Part shown: positions 1 to 10,588 of the stretch, one piece after another
Position numbering within the stretch: position 1 is the stretch's first letter
Layout: the number at the start of each line of letters is the position of its first letter
From: Undaria pinnatifida
Taxonomy: Eukaryota > Sar > Phaeophyceae > Laminariales > Alariaceae
Reading direction: 5' to 3'
Assembly: GCA_012845835.1 (NCBI GenBank)
Contig: JABAKD010000004.1
Span: 12,029,022-12,093,021 of the forward strand
Length of the DNA stretch: 64,000 nt
Notes under the pieces: model-generated
Told to the model about the DNA's origin: nothing
What the model saw: the letters and a program-made list of their open reading frames with translations, nothing else
Databases searched by the model: none
Made by a program: the position numbers and the translations under genes

Positions 1-235
1 GGTAGGGGGAGGGCTGTCCTGCCCCCGTCCCCCCCGGATGCGTACGCCTCCCCTACCGCCATATGAAACAGCGGGAGGGAGGAGGGGGAGGAGGGGCCAC
101 TCCCTCCCTTTCACCTCTTGCTTACGCCTCCCCCACCCACACAAATGAAACGCGGTCGACCTACCTACAGGTCGCGCTCCGCTAGTGAGACGCCTCCCCA
201 CCCGAGACCGCGATTCTCCTCACCCCTCCGTCCGG

Positions 236-1534
236 TTATGTCCTGACCGTTTGGGTTCCGATAGCCGTTCCCCAAGCGGTCGTTACATTACCGGGCAGAG
301 GAGACATATCCCATTCCGCCCCATCTAGTCCCTTGTCTGGGTTGTCTTTCAAACTCCCATGCCCCGTGCTCCAACACCTCCGACACCCAAACCGGGTTCT
401 CCATGTTTGCCCTAGCACGTACAATATAAACGAGTCCGACGACCACCGTCCTTCTTTCTTTATTACGGCCTCCGGTACCCCTCTCGCGGCCAGTCTTGTC
501 GCTCCGCCTATCCTTCTCGAATGCAACGCGAATTCTTCTGGAATCAGTCTCGCCCCCGCCCCACTCCCCTCCTCTCTCCACCTCTCCCCTACGCTTGCTA
601 TGCCATCCCTCAAGCACTGGGTTGCCCATCCCCTAGACCAAACCTCCCAACCATCATTTCCCCTAAATGACATCAAGGGCGCTTCTTCCGTTGAATCCCC
701 GTTACCGTACAACATAAACAGCTCCAATATTAGACCCACCGCCCCTCTTTCTCCTTCCTTCCCCCGCCCTATCCTTGTTCTCACCAGTCCCGCTCCCTTT
801 CTCCCTTGGTCCCCCTTCGATCCGTTGAACCTCACCTCCACTTTATTTGCTTCGTGTATTCTGCTTGCTACCAACTGTTCGTTATCCCTGAAGAACGCCA
901 CATCCCCCCTCCTCAAACAGTATACTTAATGGAACACCCCTTTTCCATTGGCAAATAATTCCGACGCTCGCAACATCAAAAAAAGCGTTAGCGCCAGAAC
1001 AATTCATGGCACCCTCCCGCCTACCCCTCATGCCTGAACTCTCTCCTGCATCTCCGTCAGCACCCCCCACGTCAACGGCCTTCTCACTTTCTGTCGACTA
1101 CCCATCCCTACGTGCTCCCTCTTGATACCTTGCCTGACAGATCTGATCAAAGGGTTACTCATGGGCACTGACAGCCTCAAGGACTGCTCATGGTATAAAT
1201 TGATCGCCACCAACTTCCCTACTATGGTCGACTCCTTGTTCCCTTTCCCTGCGCAACAGTATCCCATGAACTCGACCAATTCCCCTACCAGCTCCATCTC
1301 TCCCACGTCTTTCCTTAGCCAGCACCCCTTCCCTATAAAAGACCGCCAGCTCACCCACATCCTCCAACTCGCCTCGTAAGTCCTTCGAGTCGAAGCTGAA
1401 ACTCTTCCAGATGCGTACCCTCTCGCAATATCTCCGAACACATGAGCTGCTCCCCCGTTCCCAACTCCTGCACCCACCAATCGATCCCAGGACATTCTGA
1501 ATTCAGTTTCTCGATAATCTGGCCCTCTTGCCAC
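236..1534 (-). pseudogene. DIRS-type tyrosine recombinase (YR), two in-frame stops
   Basis: A tyrosine recombinase would cut and rejoin the element's circular DNA intermediate in the nucleus. The N-terminal core-binding region (about 1534-1030) contains STRRTYEASWRMWVSW. The catalytic domain follows in the same frame: the first arginine is in LRASELFAN (codon at 968-970), then the H-S-x-R box in FALHSRRIGGATRLAARG, then the nucleophile tyrosine in SDSFILYV. All these pieces share one reading frame, interrupted only by stops at 1028-1030 and 926-928, so the gene was intact until fairly recently. The RNase H of the same element lies just upstream in another frame. Function is known from DIRS families; loss of activity is inferred from the stops. 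Confidence 0.85.
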
Positions 1535-1562
1535 CTGGTCAGACCGTCTGGCAACCTATTAT

Positions 1563-2253
1563 CTACCCCCCCGCACATGCCTTGCCTGAAAACACCACCC
1601 CCCCCTTTGCTTCCAAAGCTCCCGTTATCCTCATCAATGCCCCTACCCTCGCTTGCTTCTTCCCTCCCCGTCGACACCTCCTCACCCAGGTCACCGCTGC
1701 TTCATTATCCGCCCTCATCAGAAGTGCTTCCCCTCGTATACGTGGTCTCTCTCGCTTCATGTCGACCATGACGTATGCCGCCATCACCATTGCCATTACC
1801 TCGAGCAGGTCGATGGAAATCAGATCGGCTACGGCCCGCCCCCCCTTTACCGTTCGTTTCTGCGCCTCTTCCGGCAGGTGGAATCTCCAGTACACCCCCG
1901 TTTCCATACATAACCCCCCTATTGCCGCCAAGGATGCGTCCGAAAACCACGTCCTACTCGGTCGCTGCTTAACGAAGCTAAAAAACGGTGCTGTTATCCT
2001 CTCCCCCCCGTACCCCTCCCCCCCTCCCCAAAAACCATTCCCACCACCTCACGTCAGTCATGAATTCACGCGACAGCCGTAAAACCCGTCTCGCTTCCGC
2101 CCGCTCCCTGTACTTGCCCCACGCTTCCCCCCCGCCGGCTCGCTTCGCCCCACTAAGATGCAGATTAGAAAGCTGCAGCAGCCTACGGACGAGGTACCGT
2201 CCGGGCCGGATCACAAAGGATCTTAGTTTCTCATAATTATCCGGAACTTTCAT
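1563..2253 (-). pseudogene. DIRS RT-connection / RNase H remnant
   Basis: Two overlapping-frame pieces cover the region between RT and recombinase in DIRS elements. The upstream piece (2253-1978) has RPGRYLVRRLLQLSNLH and, later, LSREFMTDVRWWEWFL, typical of the RT-RNase H connection. The downstream piece (1931-1563) has ISIDLLEVMAM and RADNEAAVTWVRR, the RNase H acidic motifs, followed by a KKQARVGALMRITGALE helix. The two pieces are in different frames, so at least one frameshift separates them. The RNase H would degrade the RNA strand during reverse transcription. Nothing RT-like precedes 2253. Confidence 0.75.
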
Positions 2254-2486
2254 TTTCTCGATAGTACCCCGTACCCAACATCCTGCACCCTACATTGGAA
2301 ACCCGAGATTTCCCCGTTCTTCTGCTGTTTTATATTTCTACCCGTTACCCCAAACACCAGGTTGCCCCAACGACAATCTTCGTCGTTGAGAGATTGATAT
2401 GGACTAAACCAGAGCGAAACTGGTTGGACAAAATGTGGCTTGACTCCGGAGTGGAGGAGTTATATTTTAGCTGATTTTTATTTTAA

Positions 2487-2595
2487 TCAATATCCGAGAA
2501 TCGAACTCGGGTCCGCGTTGATACTAATAGTTATACAATTTTTAATTCGCCTAGGGCATCTTGAAAACGAGAGCATCTAGGCTATTCTACCACTA
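2487..2595 (-). tRNA. tRNA-like sequence with A-box and B-box, unusual structure
   Basis: Read on the minus strand, TAGTGGTAGAATAG matches the D-arm/A-box of a glycine-type tRNA, and CCGAGTTCGATTCTCGG forms a perfect 5-bp T-arm carrying a B-box. The two are about 60 nt apart, with an AT-rich stretch in between. I could not form a convincing acceptor stem or anticodon arm. It is more likely a tRNA-derived relic, a SINE head, or a tRNA with an odd insert than a normal functional tRNA. Confidence 0.3.
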
Positions 2596-3042
2596 TTAAT
2601 AGAGTTTTGCTTGATCGAACATTTGGAAGTATATTACTTTGGGCGAACAGTATTAGTTGTGCTCGAGTAGTGGACGACGAAATTTGATTCCTGATTTTCT
2701 TTATCTTGATTTCAGCCCTGACTTTCCTTGATCGAAGGCTTGGGGGTACGATAATTTGAGATGAAATATTGGTGGTTTCGGGCTTGATTTATCGAACCAC
2801 AATCAAGAGTTTTTATTTCTGGTTTTAAACGGATTAATTCTACTGCACTCTTGATCGCCCATATTCTTATCGGCGATTTCCATTCCGATTGCTGCGGTTC
2901 AATTCCGCAAGCTACGGCGTTGGGTATCAATGTTCGGGTTTTTGGAGCAGAGGCAGTATCGCTTTGAAATTGACATTTGATATTTGAGGCATGTACCTTG
3001 TTTGAATAGGCAAGGTTCGGATGGTGCGATTTGGATAAACGT

Positions 3043-3275
3043 TATCATGACGTGCACACAGGCAGGGAGAAAATGTTAGTTTATGTGTTGATTTATGCCT
3101 GTGCACAACCCTGATGTGTAATGTGCATGACTGCATAGAATCTACGGAGATAGTAGAGGAGAACTATTGATATGGTCGGCGGCCCCATTCTTCGATATGT
3201 TCGAGTTGATCGCTATCATGACGTGCACACAAGCAGGGGGAATGTTGTTTTATACCTGTGCACAAATCCGATTTA
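3043..3275 (+). repeat. Pair of direct repeats with internal inverted motif
   Basis: Copies at 3043-3115 and 3213-3275 both read ATCATGACGTGCACACA, a purine-rich tract, then a TATRCCTGTGCACAA-like end. GTGCACA near the left and TGTGCAC near the right of each copy can pair, so each copy can fold into a hairpin. Function unknown. Confidence 0.6.
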
Positions 3276-3599
3276 CTTTGTGGTATTTTGGTGTAGCATC
3301 TTTGGAGATGCGGGGGAACCTATGGTTTCCCGAACGGATACAATAAAATAAATGTGTGGTCTCTAATCCCATGAGTAGGGTCACCATGTGTTGGAAGTGG
3401 GAGTGGGAAAAGCCCTTGAGGGGCACTGCACTTTCCTTCCTTCTTTTCAGTATTTCAAGGCACATTTTCTACTTCTCTATTCCCAGTCCGAAGGCGGGAT
3501 TTCGTGACTCCCGTCTCCGCGATACACCGCTAAGTAAAAAGTGTAAATTGATGTTCGATTTTAAGAGCTTACACTCAATATAACGCCAACCTCATTCCA

Positions 3600-4296
3600 A
3601 CCGAAGCAGAACTCTGCACAAATTCTTGTAAAGGAAACCAAACGCGGAAACGACTGCTCGATTCAAGAGCTTACACTCATAACACTCATATTTCGGATAC
3701 CCAAAGGAGGAGAAGCTCCCCCGACAACCAATAAAAAAGTTTGACCAACCTCGGTAGTTTTCAGAAGATGCTCCAAGGAAGAAAACACCCCAACAATTAG
3801 ACTAATCCAAGAAAATACAAAACAACATGTAGCACCAACCTTGTTCCAATCGACGCAGATCTCTGGGCATCCTATTGTAAATGAAACCAAGCGCGGGAAC
3901 GAATGCACGGTCGTTCAGCGAGCGTGTGTCTTCGTTCAAGTCAGGGTACACAAATGCTACCAAACTTCGGACTCCTTCGTGTATTGCGCGGTGAAATTAT
4001 TGTCTGTACTTTCGTCCTGGGAATTAGTAAGGAATTAGTAACGGGAGTAATCTCTGTACCATCGGGAAGGCGAGTATTTGGCTGGCGCCCCTCGCCAATT
4101 GCCCGACAAAGGAAGCTTACGGCGCATCGTCTCCATCTCTTTAAGACATAGTTAAACGATTACGCACAATATTCAGCCACAGGTTGCTGGTTATACTAAA
4201 AGCAGACTCGACGATGCCTGCCCTAGACCCGAACTAAACGATTGGGGAAGTCTGCCGCCAATCCCCACTCATCAAAATGATTTTCTCACGAAATTT
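3600..4296 (-). pseudogene. Helitron PIF1-like helicase, C-terminal half (continues from 17615)
   Basis: On the minus strand just below the left LTR of element A, the sequence encodes KIILMSGDWRQTSPIV and then FGSRAGIVESAFSITSNLW, the GD-x-RQ motif and following region of Helitron PIF1 helicases. Further on, in other frames, come EGVRSLVAFVYPDLNEDTRS and LNDRAFVPALGFIYNRM, matching the late helicase motifs. Stops and frameshifts are present. The N-terminal part ending just past Walker B lies on the far side of element A (17615-18309), so the two halves are one gene interrupted by the insertion. A partial second copy of the end of this segment occurs around 3560-3660. Confidence 0.75.
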
Positions 4297-4565
4297 TGTT
4301 AAGATACGGCCTCGAAAAGCCTGTAGGTATCCGAATTTAAGATCATTTGGATGGGTTTCGTATGATAAGGTTGGCGGTTTATATTCGGGGAAGTTAGGAA
4401 TTAAATCGGAGGCACGCGCCTCTGATCTCAGAAGCTATCCCGGGCTCTGGTGGAAACGAATAAAGCTACATCTCTACGAAGGAACGAAAGTGAGTACTCT
4501 CCGAGGACCTGCTCAATTGGCAGACCTGCAGGGGGCACTCTGTGTCCCCCACCTTTAATTTCACA
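4297..4565 (+). repeat. 5' LTR of element A
   Basis: This 269-bp LTR starts TGTTAAGATACGG and ends AATTTCACA. It matches 17346-17614 with six substitutions by my count (about 98% identity). It contains AATAAA at 4459-4464, a candidate polyadenylation signal, and a GC-rich inverted repeat just before it. Confidence 0.92.
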
Positions 4566-4567
4566 TG

Positions 4568-4585
4568 TGGCGTCGACGAGCTTGA
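4568..4585 (+). promoter_or_regulatory. Candidate tRNA primer-binding site of element A
   Basis: TGGCGTCGACGAGCTTGA begins 3 nt after the 5' LTR, the usual place for the site complementary to a tRNA 3' end (TGG pairs with CCA). Copy B has TGGCGTCG at the equivalent place next to its LTR (just below 45374), supporting the assignment. The primer tRNA is not identified. Confidence 0.65.
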
Positions 4586-6624
4586 TATGCTATTGTGGCA
4601 GCGTTCTTCCAGTCTCTCCGATTTTTTTTTCGTAGCGATTTTGCCCACAACCCCTGTTCCTTCTCGGGTGGCTTCTCAATGGAGGGAGCGCCCTTCCTCC
4701 TACAACGGCGACCACGACAGCAGTGAGATGGCAGGGGCCCCTCCTGTTGGTCGCCGCGCACGTACCACACGGACGACACCTTCCAAGTACGTGCGGACGG
4801 CTCTGCTCTGCGGAGCACACTCCTCGTCTCGAATTTTGGTCCCTCCTGTTGGTTGCTGGGCACGCACCACACAGAGGACACTTTCCGAGTACGGGCGGAC
4901 GACACTGCTCTTCGGAGCACACCCCTCGTCCCGGCCTTTGGCCGCATCAGTTCACCGCCAGCTGGTCATAGACCACTCCGCAGTGGAACTGCCCGAGCCC
5001 CACCCATGTGGGCTTGTTTGCTCCGCGCTCTGCTAGCATGTTGCACAGCACATATCCGCGAGTTGCCAGCACAAGCCCCAAGATCGGCCATCGACTCGTA
5101 CTTTTTTTTCGCGCTTTGGGGCTCGGAGGCATATGGACGACATGCCACGGACAAGCATACTGGAATCAACCCTTCGAATGACCTTCGAAGGGGACTTCGC
5201 TCGCTGAGAGAGCCCATCGCCCAGCACATCCTTTGCTGTCGGAGCCAGGCCGCCCTTCGCGGGACCCCCTTGGACTACGGGCACCGTGCTCTAGGAGCTC
5301 ATGTCGGGGCTCCTTCATTGTGATCTACCCGGGAAGGAACAGGCGGTGCTCGTGGAATGGGCTTTTTCGTTTGGCGAATTTTCCAGTACACGCGTTATCG
5401 TATGGGTTTCAGTACATACGATCCGTCTTGTGCGTCGAACAAACAGCTGCCCCATTTCTGCCGAAATTAGTACAAGCTACAAATTTGACGCACCTCGGAC
5501 CCCTGTCCGATCTTTCTCGATCAACAGCGTTCCACTACTGCTGTGCGTCGCGTAGCTTCAACCACCATCATTTTTGCAGAGGTACCAACTACAGTGCAGC
5601 ACAATGGGCTCGCTGTCAATGCCTGCCATATACCGCCGGATTCTCTGCTGTAGAAGTCACTGTACTGCAGCCAAGCCGCCTACTTTGCTCCTCCTGCCCA
5701 TCCACCACATAGCTCGACCCTTCACTGCCCAGCGTGCACAGTTACAGCACCGCAGCTCTGACACCCCCCACTGCTGTGCGAGTGGTCCTTGCAAGTTCGA
5801 TTCAAGAGTTTTTTTTTTTCGTCCTGGCCCCCCCGTGACTAGAACTTGAACCTAGTGAACGCTGAAACTCTGTGCTGGCTTTTTGGGCAAGACTGTTGGT
5901 GTGCGCGATGCACTATATTCTCCCATTCATGGGTACGCGGGGACTATAATACCACCTTCTGTGTATGCACAGCTGTGACCGTGCGGCACTCCGCACTGCT
6001 GGCAACGTAACTGTCCCTTTATCGGTGGGAGTGGGTACGGATTTTTTTTTTTCAGCTGTCCGGGCGTTAGGCCGTCTTCCTGCCGGTACATGTGCTGCCC
6101 TTCACGATATTGCTAGGGTCTACGCTGGATTTTTTTTTTTTTTTTTCTTCTTCTCTGCACATGTTCGGACAGCTACTGCCCGTTACAAAGCGCTTACTAC
6201 ACAGTTCGTGGAGATACTGCGCTTCACAGTTTTTACTAGTGCAGTGGAGAGCAGCCCGTTTGATGCGGTACCTTTGGGGGCAAACAGCCTTTCTATTCGA
6301 CTGTGGGCGTGCACATTTTTCTACAGCTGGTGTTGGTACTACACTACCCATCTTGGTGCGGTTGAAATTGCCGTTACCTGTGAACACAGCAGTGATACTG
6401 CAGCAATCAGCACTACTGTAGGCGCGACCGTCCCTCTTCAGCGCGGTCGGGGGAAACTGCCTTGTTTGGGGGGGGTTATTCTGCCCGTTTTTATACGGTT
6501 GGCTGCGCGATCCTTCACTGTGCTACCCCCCCCCCCCTGTCAGCGTGTTGGGTGACCTTTCACTGTGCTCCCCCGACCCAGGCTACGGTAGGGGGGTCCC
6601 TTTTGGGGCCTTCAATTTCAGTGG

Positions 6625-6830
6625 CTAGGGGTCACTCGCGCGAGTAACTCCTTTGTTCCTTTGCGATCTTTAGGTTTTCATGTTTTATATTGACGAAATC
6701 AATCCGCAATGCAATGGTAATCTCAGTTGCACCGAAACAAGTGCCTAAACCATTTTCATCCGTGAGGTACAGAGTCACTCGTGCGACTGGCTCAAACACG
6801 CTAGTGAAAACGGGGGTACCCCCCCTACCG
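6625..6830 (+). repeat. Small dispersed element with palindromic ends (relative at 54062-54295)
   Basis: The left end contains GGGGTCACTCGCGCGAGT and the right end GAGTCACTCGTGCGACT, each nearly palindromic. Between them are short blocks such as GTTCCTTTGCG and CATCCGTGAG. The same order of blocks occurs at 54062-54295. It looks like a small non-autonomous element lodged in the leader of A. Confidence 0.6.
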
Positions 6831-6839
6831 TAGCCTTGG

Positions 6840-8095
6840 TCCCCCCCTACACTACACCTAGGGTAAATGCTGCCCGTTTTGGTGCGATGAATGTCAGCGT
6901 GTTGGGCGATCTTACACTGTGCTTCCACCCCTACACTACACCTAGGGTAAATGCTGCCTGTTTTGGTGCGACGAGTGTCAGCGTGTTGGGTGACCTTTCA
7001 CTGTGCTCCCCCCCTACACTACACCTAGGGTAAATGCTGCCCGTTTTGGTGCGATGAGTGCTAGCGTGTTGGGCGATCTTACACTGTGCTTCCACCCCTA
7101 CACTTCACCTAGGGTAAATGCTGCCTGTTTTGGTGCGACGAGTGTCAAGCGCGTTGGGTGACCTTTCACTGTGCTCCCCCCCTACACTACACCTAGGGTA
7201 AATGCTGCCCGTTTTGGTGCGATGAATGTCAGCGTGTTGGGCGATCTTACACTGTGCTTCCACCCCTAAACTACACCTAGGTTAAATGCTGCCTGTTTTG
7301 GTGCGACGAGTGTCAGCGTGTTGGGTGACTTTCACTGTGCTCCCCCCCTACACTACACCTAGGGCAAATGCTGCCCGTTTTGGTGCGATGAGTGTCAGCG
7401 TGTTGGGCGATCTTACACTGTGCTTCCACCTCTACACTACACCTAGGGTATAGGCTGCCTGTTTTGGTGCGACGAGTGTCAGCGTGTTGGGCGATCTTAC
7501 ACTGTGCTTCCACCCCTACACTACACCTAGGGTAAATGCTGCCTGTTTTGGTGCGATGAGTGTCAGCGTGTGGGTGACCTTTCACTGTGCTCCCCCCCTA
7601 CACTACACCTAGGGCAAATGCTGCCCGTTTTGGTGCGATGAGTGTCAGCGTGTTGGGCGATCTTACACTGTGCTTCCACCCTCACACTACACCTAGAGTA
7701 AATGCTGCCTGTTTTGGTGCAATGAGTGTCAGCGTGTTGGGCGACCCTTCACTGTGCTCCCCCCCTACACTACACCTAGGGTAAATGCTGCCCGTTTTGG
7801 TGCGATGAGCGTCGGCGTGTTGGGCGAACCTTTACTGTGATAACCCCTACACTACACCTAGGGTAAATGCTGCCTGTTTTGGTGCGATGAGTGTCGGCGT
7901 GTTGGGCGACCCTTCACTGTGTTACCCCCCACGCTACACCTAGGTTAAACGCTGCCTGTTTTGGTGCGATGAGCGTCGGCGTGTTGGGCGAACCTTTATT
8001 GTGACAACCCCTACACTACACCTAGGGTAGAGGCTGCCTGTTTTGGTCCGATGAGCGTGGGCGTTTTGGGCGACGCTTTCCTGTGCTACCTCCCC
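6840..8095 (+). repeat. 83-84 bp tandem repeat array in the leader of LTR element A
   Basis: About fifteen imperfect copies of a unit containing CTACACTACACCTAGGG, TAAATGCTGCC, GTTTTGGTGCGATGAG, GTGTTGGGCGA and TACACTGTGC plus a C-tract. Starts seen at 6847, 6931 and 7014 give the period. Copies become more diverged toward 8095. A last partial unit (CACTACACCTAGG) sits immediately before the gag start at 8504. Copy B has a shorter, more diverged array at about 42340-43080. Confidence 0.9.
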
Positions 8096-8503
8096 CCGCC
8101 TAGGTTGAATGATGCCTGTTTAAGTGCGATGGCTGCAGACGTACCCTTACTGTGTTGCACCCCCTGTACTGCGGTTAGGGTCAGTGCTGCCCAGTTTTGG
8201 CTCCTTGTACTGCGGTTCGTGCGGGCGTTACCCATATACCCTACGGTCAGACTGGGCGCTGCTCTTATGTTGCGGTTATGATGATTGGTACCTTGTTACT
8301 GCTGTACTCCTCTTATACGGCTAGTTGACGTGGCTGCTACCATCACTGAGGCTGGACGGAGTCAAGGCCCATATTGTTGCTGTTTGCTGAAACACAGATA
8401 TACCGCTACTTGGAGCAGGAACACCACAACAATTTATCTGTCTCCATAGCTTCTTCACGCGTCGTTCCTACCCCCCCCCCCCCCCCTTCACTACACCTAG
8501 GCA

Positions 8504-10588
8504 CCATGTCCACCAGTGACGATGGGGGCTACTCGGGGCTGGCTGAGGTCTTCCACGCACCCCAACCTGGATGCCCACGAGACAGGGAGAGCTCGCTTGA
8601 GATGCCGCGACTCGAGACGGGGGGAACCACCGGTGGCGGGTTCCGGTGACGAGACAGAAGACGGAGCACCATACCTCCACCCGTTCCCACCAACCAAGCG
8701 GGTCGATTCGCTGGTTCGCGCTGAGAAGAAGACGGACCAACCCCCACCGGACTCGGGGGCGTCTCGACGCCAGCTCTGGCCAGCCCCGGGGGAGCGCCAC
8801 CAGCTGCCCCCCCCGCGCTCGACAGGGCACCACCGCCGCCACCTGGGCTCTCCGCGCTCGACAGAGCGCCACCCCCAGAGCTCCCGGGACCGGGACGCCC
8901 ATGCCGCCCCCTTGGACTTGGCATATCCAGCGGCGCGGGCCCAGCGGGTGCTCGACGACGCCAACCAGAAAATAGCACGCCGACGTCGGTTTGACGAAGA
9001 TATCGAGCAGGCGAAGACCGCTGCGCGCGAGTCGTCCCTGGTTGCGAAGAGGGCGCAACAAGCCCTCGCTCAATCAGTTGCGTCGGCTGCGGCGGGAGCT
9101 AACGCGGCCCCCTTGCCTTCGTCGCGCCCGCAGGGTGTCGCATGCCAGCGACCACGACCCGGGAACGACGCCTTCTTCAAGGGCATCGTCGCGTGCATGG
9201 CGTCTGCACCGCGGGTAGACTTCTCCTCAGCGTTGGCGACCCGCGGTGGTGGAAACGGCCTGCGCCCTCCTCCCGTCAGAGAGGCCGGCGTCGCGGCAAG
9301 CGGACGTCCTCAATGGAAGCGGCCTGGGCTCGCGTGGATTGTACGCCCTATGCTAGACAGACGAGAGCCGCCCCGACCCTTGCCCTCGTCAAGGCCCTGC
9401 TGATAGCCCGCGACGAGGACCCCGACCCTGTCTTTTGGCCGGACCCCGGAGGAAGAGTTGGCAGAACGAAACCGGGAAAAATGTCGCGACAGTCGCGACC
9501 GCGGGGACCGCAACCGTGGGGGTGGCGGCAAAAATATTGAGGGTGGCGACCACCATCACCGCCGCGGGGGTGACAGCGCATCGGGTGCTAGTGTGCCTGA
9601 GGGCGCCGCCGAGGGGGCAACTTCGGTCCAACAACCGGGGCAGTTGGCCGCCGCTCTGGCAGAGGAATGGCGCGAGAGGACGTTTAGCGTGGGACGGCTC
9701 GTCAACCTCCTCCCGCTCGTCTTCGTCCTCCAGCACGGACCACAGCGAGGTGGTCGTGGTAGCAGGCAAAAAGTGTCAAGAGCCATGGCAGGAGGAGCAT
9801 CTGCCTGAGGCTTTCACCCTCCTGTTGCGTCTGCTGATCACGCACTTCGATGGGGTTGACACGGAGGAGGGCTACACTAAGTTGCATACTTTTGGAATGT
9901 GTAACGGCATGCCTTTTTCTGATTTCAGTGGAGTTTCGCGTACTTATGCCGACCGCTACGGGGAGTGAGCGTGGTTTGTCTCCGGGAACGGATGTGGTGT
10001 TGGAGGTGGTTCGGGTGGCGGCGAATGAGCAATTTCCGGCTCTCCTGCCTGCGTTGTACCCTGGTTCGAAGGCAACAAACCCGCGGCCATACGCCTCGTT
10101 GGATGCTATGTGGCGGGCTTTTAGTGACTAATAAGACACCTGCCGTCAACGGCGAAACATTTTTTTCTCTCCCTGTTTCTTCGACGGGAGCGCGGTCATG
10201 CGCCCTGTCGGGGCCCCGGCCCGCAGATCATGGGCGCGGCCAGGGCCGAGTGCCGTCCCAGTCGCTTTCGTGGCAGACGGGATCGAGCCATCATTCAACT
10301 GTCATACCCATCAATGATTCATCTGACCCTTGGCTTGACCACACATCGAACTGCTGGCCACTAGAAGAGCATCATTATGCAGAAGGTTTCGCCGTTAAGG
10401 CCTCGTTTAAGACAGACGACCCTCCCCTTTGGAGCGGCCTCCTTTCACCTCGCGCTAATGCCCTCCGAGACAACTGCCACGAAGACAACCATTCCTCCAA
10501 GCATTGTAGGCATCCTTTAATTACTGCGAGTGGCTGCTTGAACCCTGAACTTGGCCAACTTGGCGACGATGACGCACACCGACGTTGA
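8504..10588 (+). pseudogene. gag: Gag polyprotein of LTR element A, frameshifted
   Basis: Gag would form the virus-like particle that packages element RNA. The start is chosen at ATG 8504 because copy B has the same beginning (MSTS followed by GYSG and AEVFHAPQPGCPRD). A proline-rich region follows, then a helical stretch around 8940-9100 (ARAQRVLDDANQKIARRRRF). The capsid-like region at about 9800-10131 contains EEGYTKLHTFGMCNGMPF and PGTDVVLEVVRVAANEQF and continues into 10140-10588. The zinc-knuckle region near 10470-10512 retains C-x4-H-x4-C (CHEDNHSSKHC) but has lost the first cysteine present in copy B. Several frameshifts break the protein, so this copy is probably non-functional. Confidence 0.8.

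Larger units (their letters stand above)
1..2253 (-). mobile_element. Decayed DIRS-type tyrosine-recombinase retrotransposon, truncated at the window edge
   Basis: On the minus strand, an RNase H region (2253 down to 1563) is followed by a tyrosine recombinase (1534 down to 236). This order is characteristic of DIRS-order retrotransposons, which integrate with a recombinase instead of a DDE integrase. No reverse-transcriptase motif was found above 2253, so the 5' part appears lost, and the 3' repeats would lie beyond the left edge. Frameshifts and stops show it is a relic. It resembles the element at 23778-30189 in gene order and protein motifs. Confidence 0.8.
2254..3599. other. Non-coding stretch between DIRS relic and Helitron
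   Basis: No convincing gene is seen. It holds a tRNA-like segment (2487-2595, minus strand) and a pair of direct repeats (3043-3115 and 3213-3275). Short open frames here are compositional. Confidence 0.5.
4566..8503 (+). other. Long untranslated leader of LTR element A
   Basis: There are 3.9 kb between PBS and gag. Open frames here are short, overlapping and not conserved in copy B, so I read this as non-coding leader. It contains T-rich tracts (around 5811, 6041 and 6131), an inserted dispersed element (6625-6830) and the 83-bp tandem array (6840-8095). The corresponding leader of copy B is about 3.2 kb. Confidence 0.6.

Noticed and set aside
4542..5323. Leader frames of 156-164 codons in element A
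   Set aside because: They are not preserved as frames in copy B, contain short internal DNA duplications, and match no known domain; treated as untranslated leader.
6840..8095. CRISPR-like array
   Set aside because: The units are contiguous 83-bp tandem repeats with no unique spacers, in a eukaryotic retroelement leader.
8468..9073. 201-codon minus-strand frame and other overlapping GC-rich frames
   Set aside because: They are shadows of the plus-strand gag region, in a very GC-rich stretch where all phases stay open.
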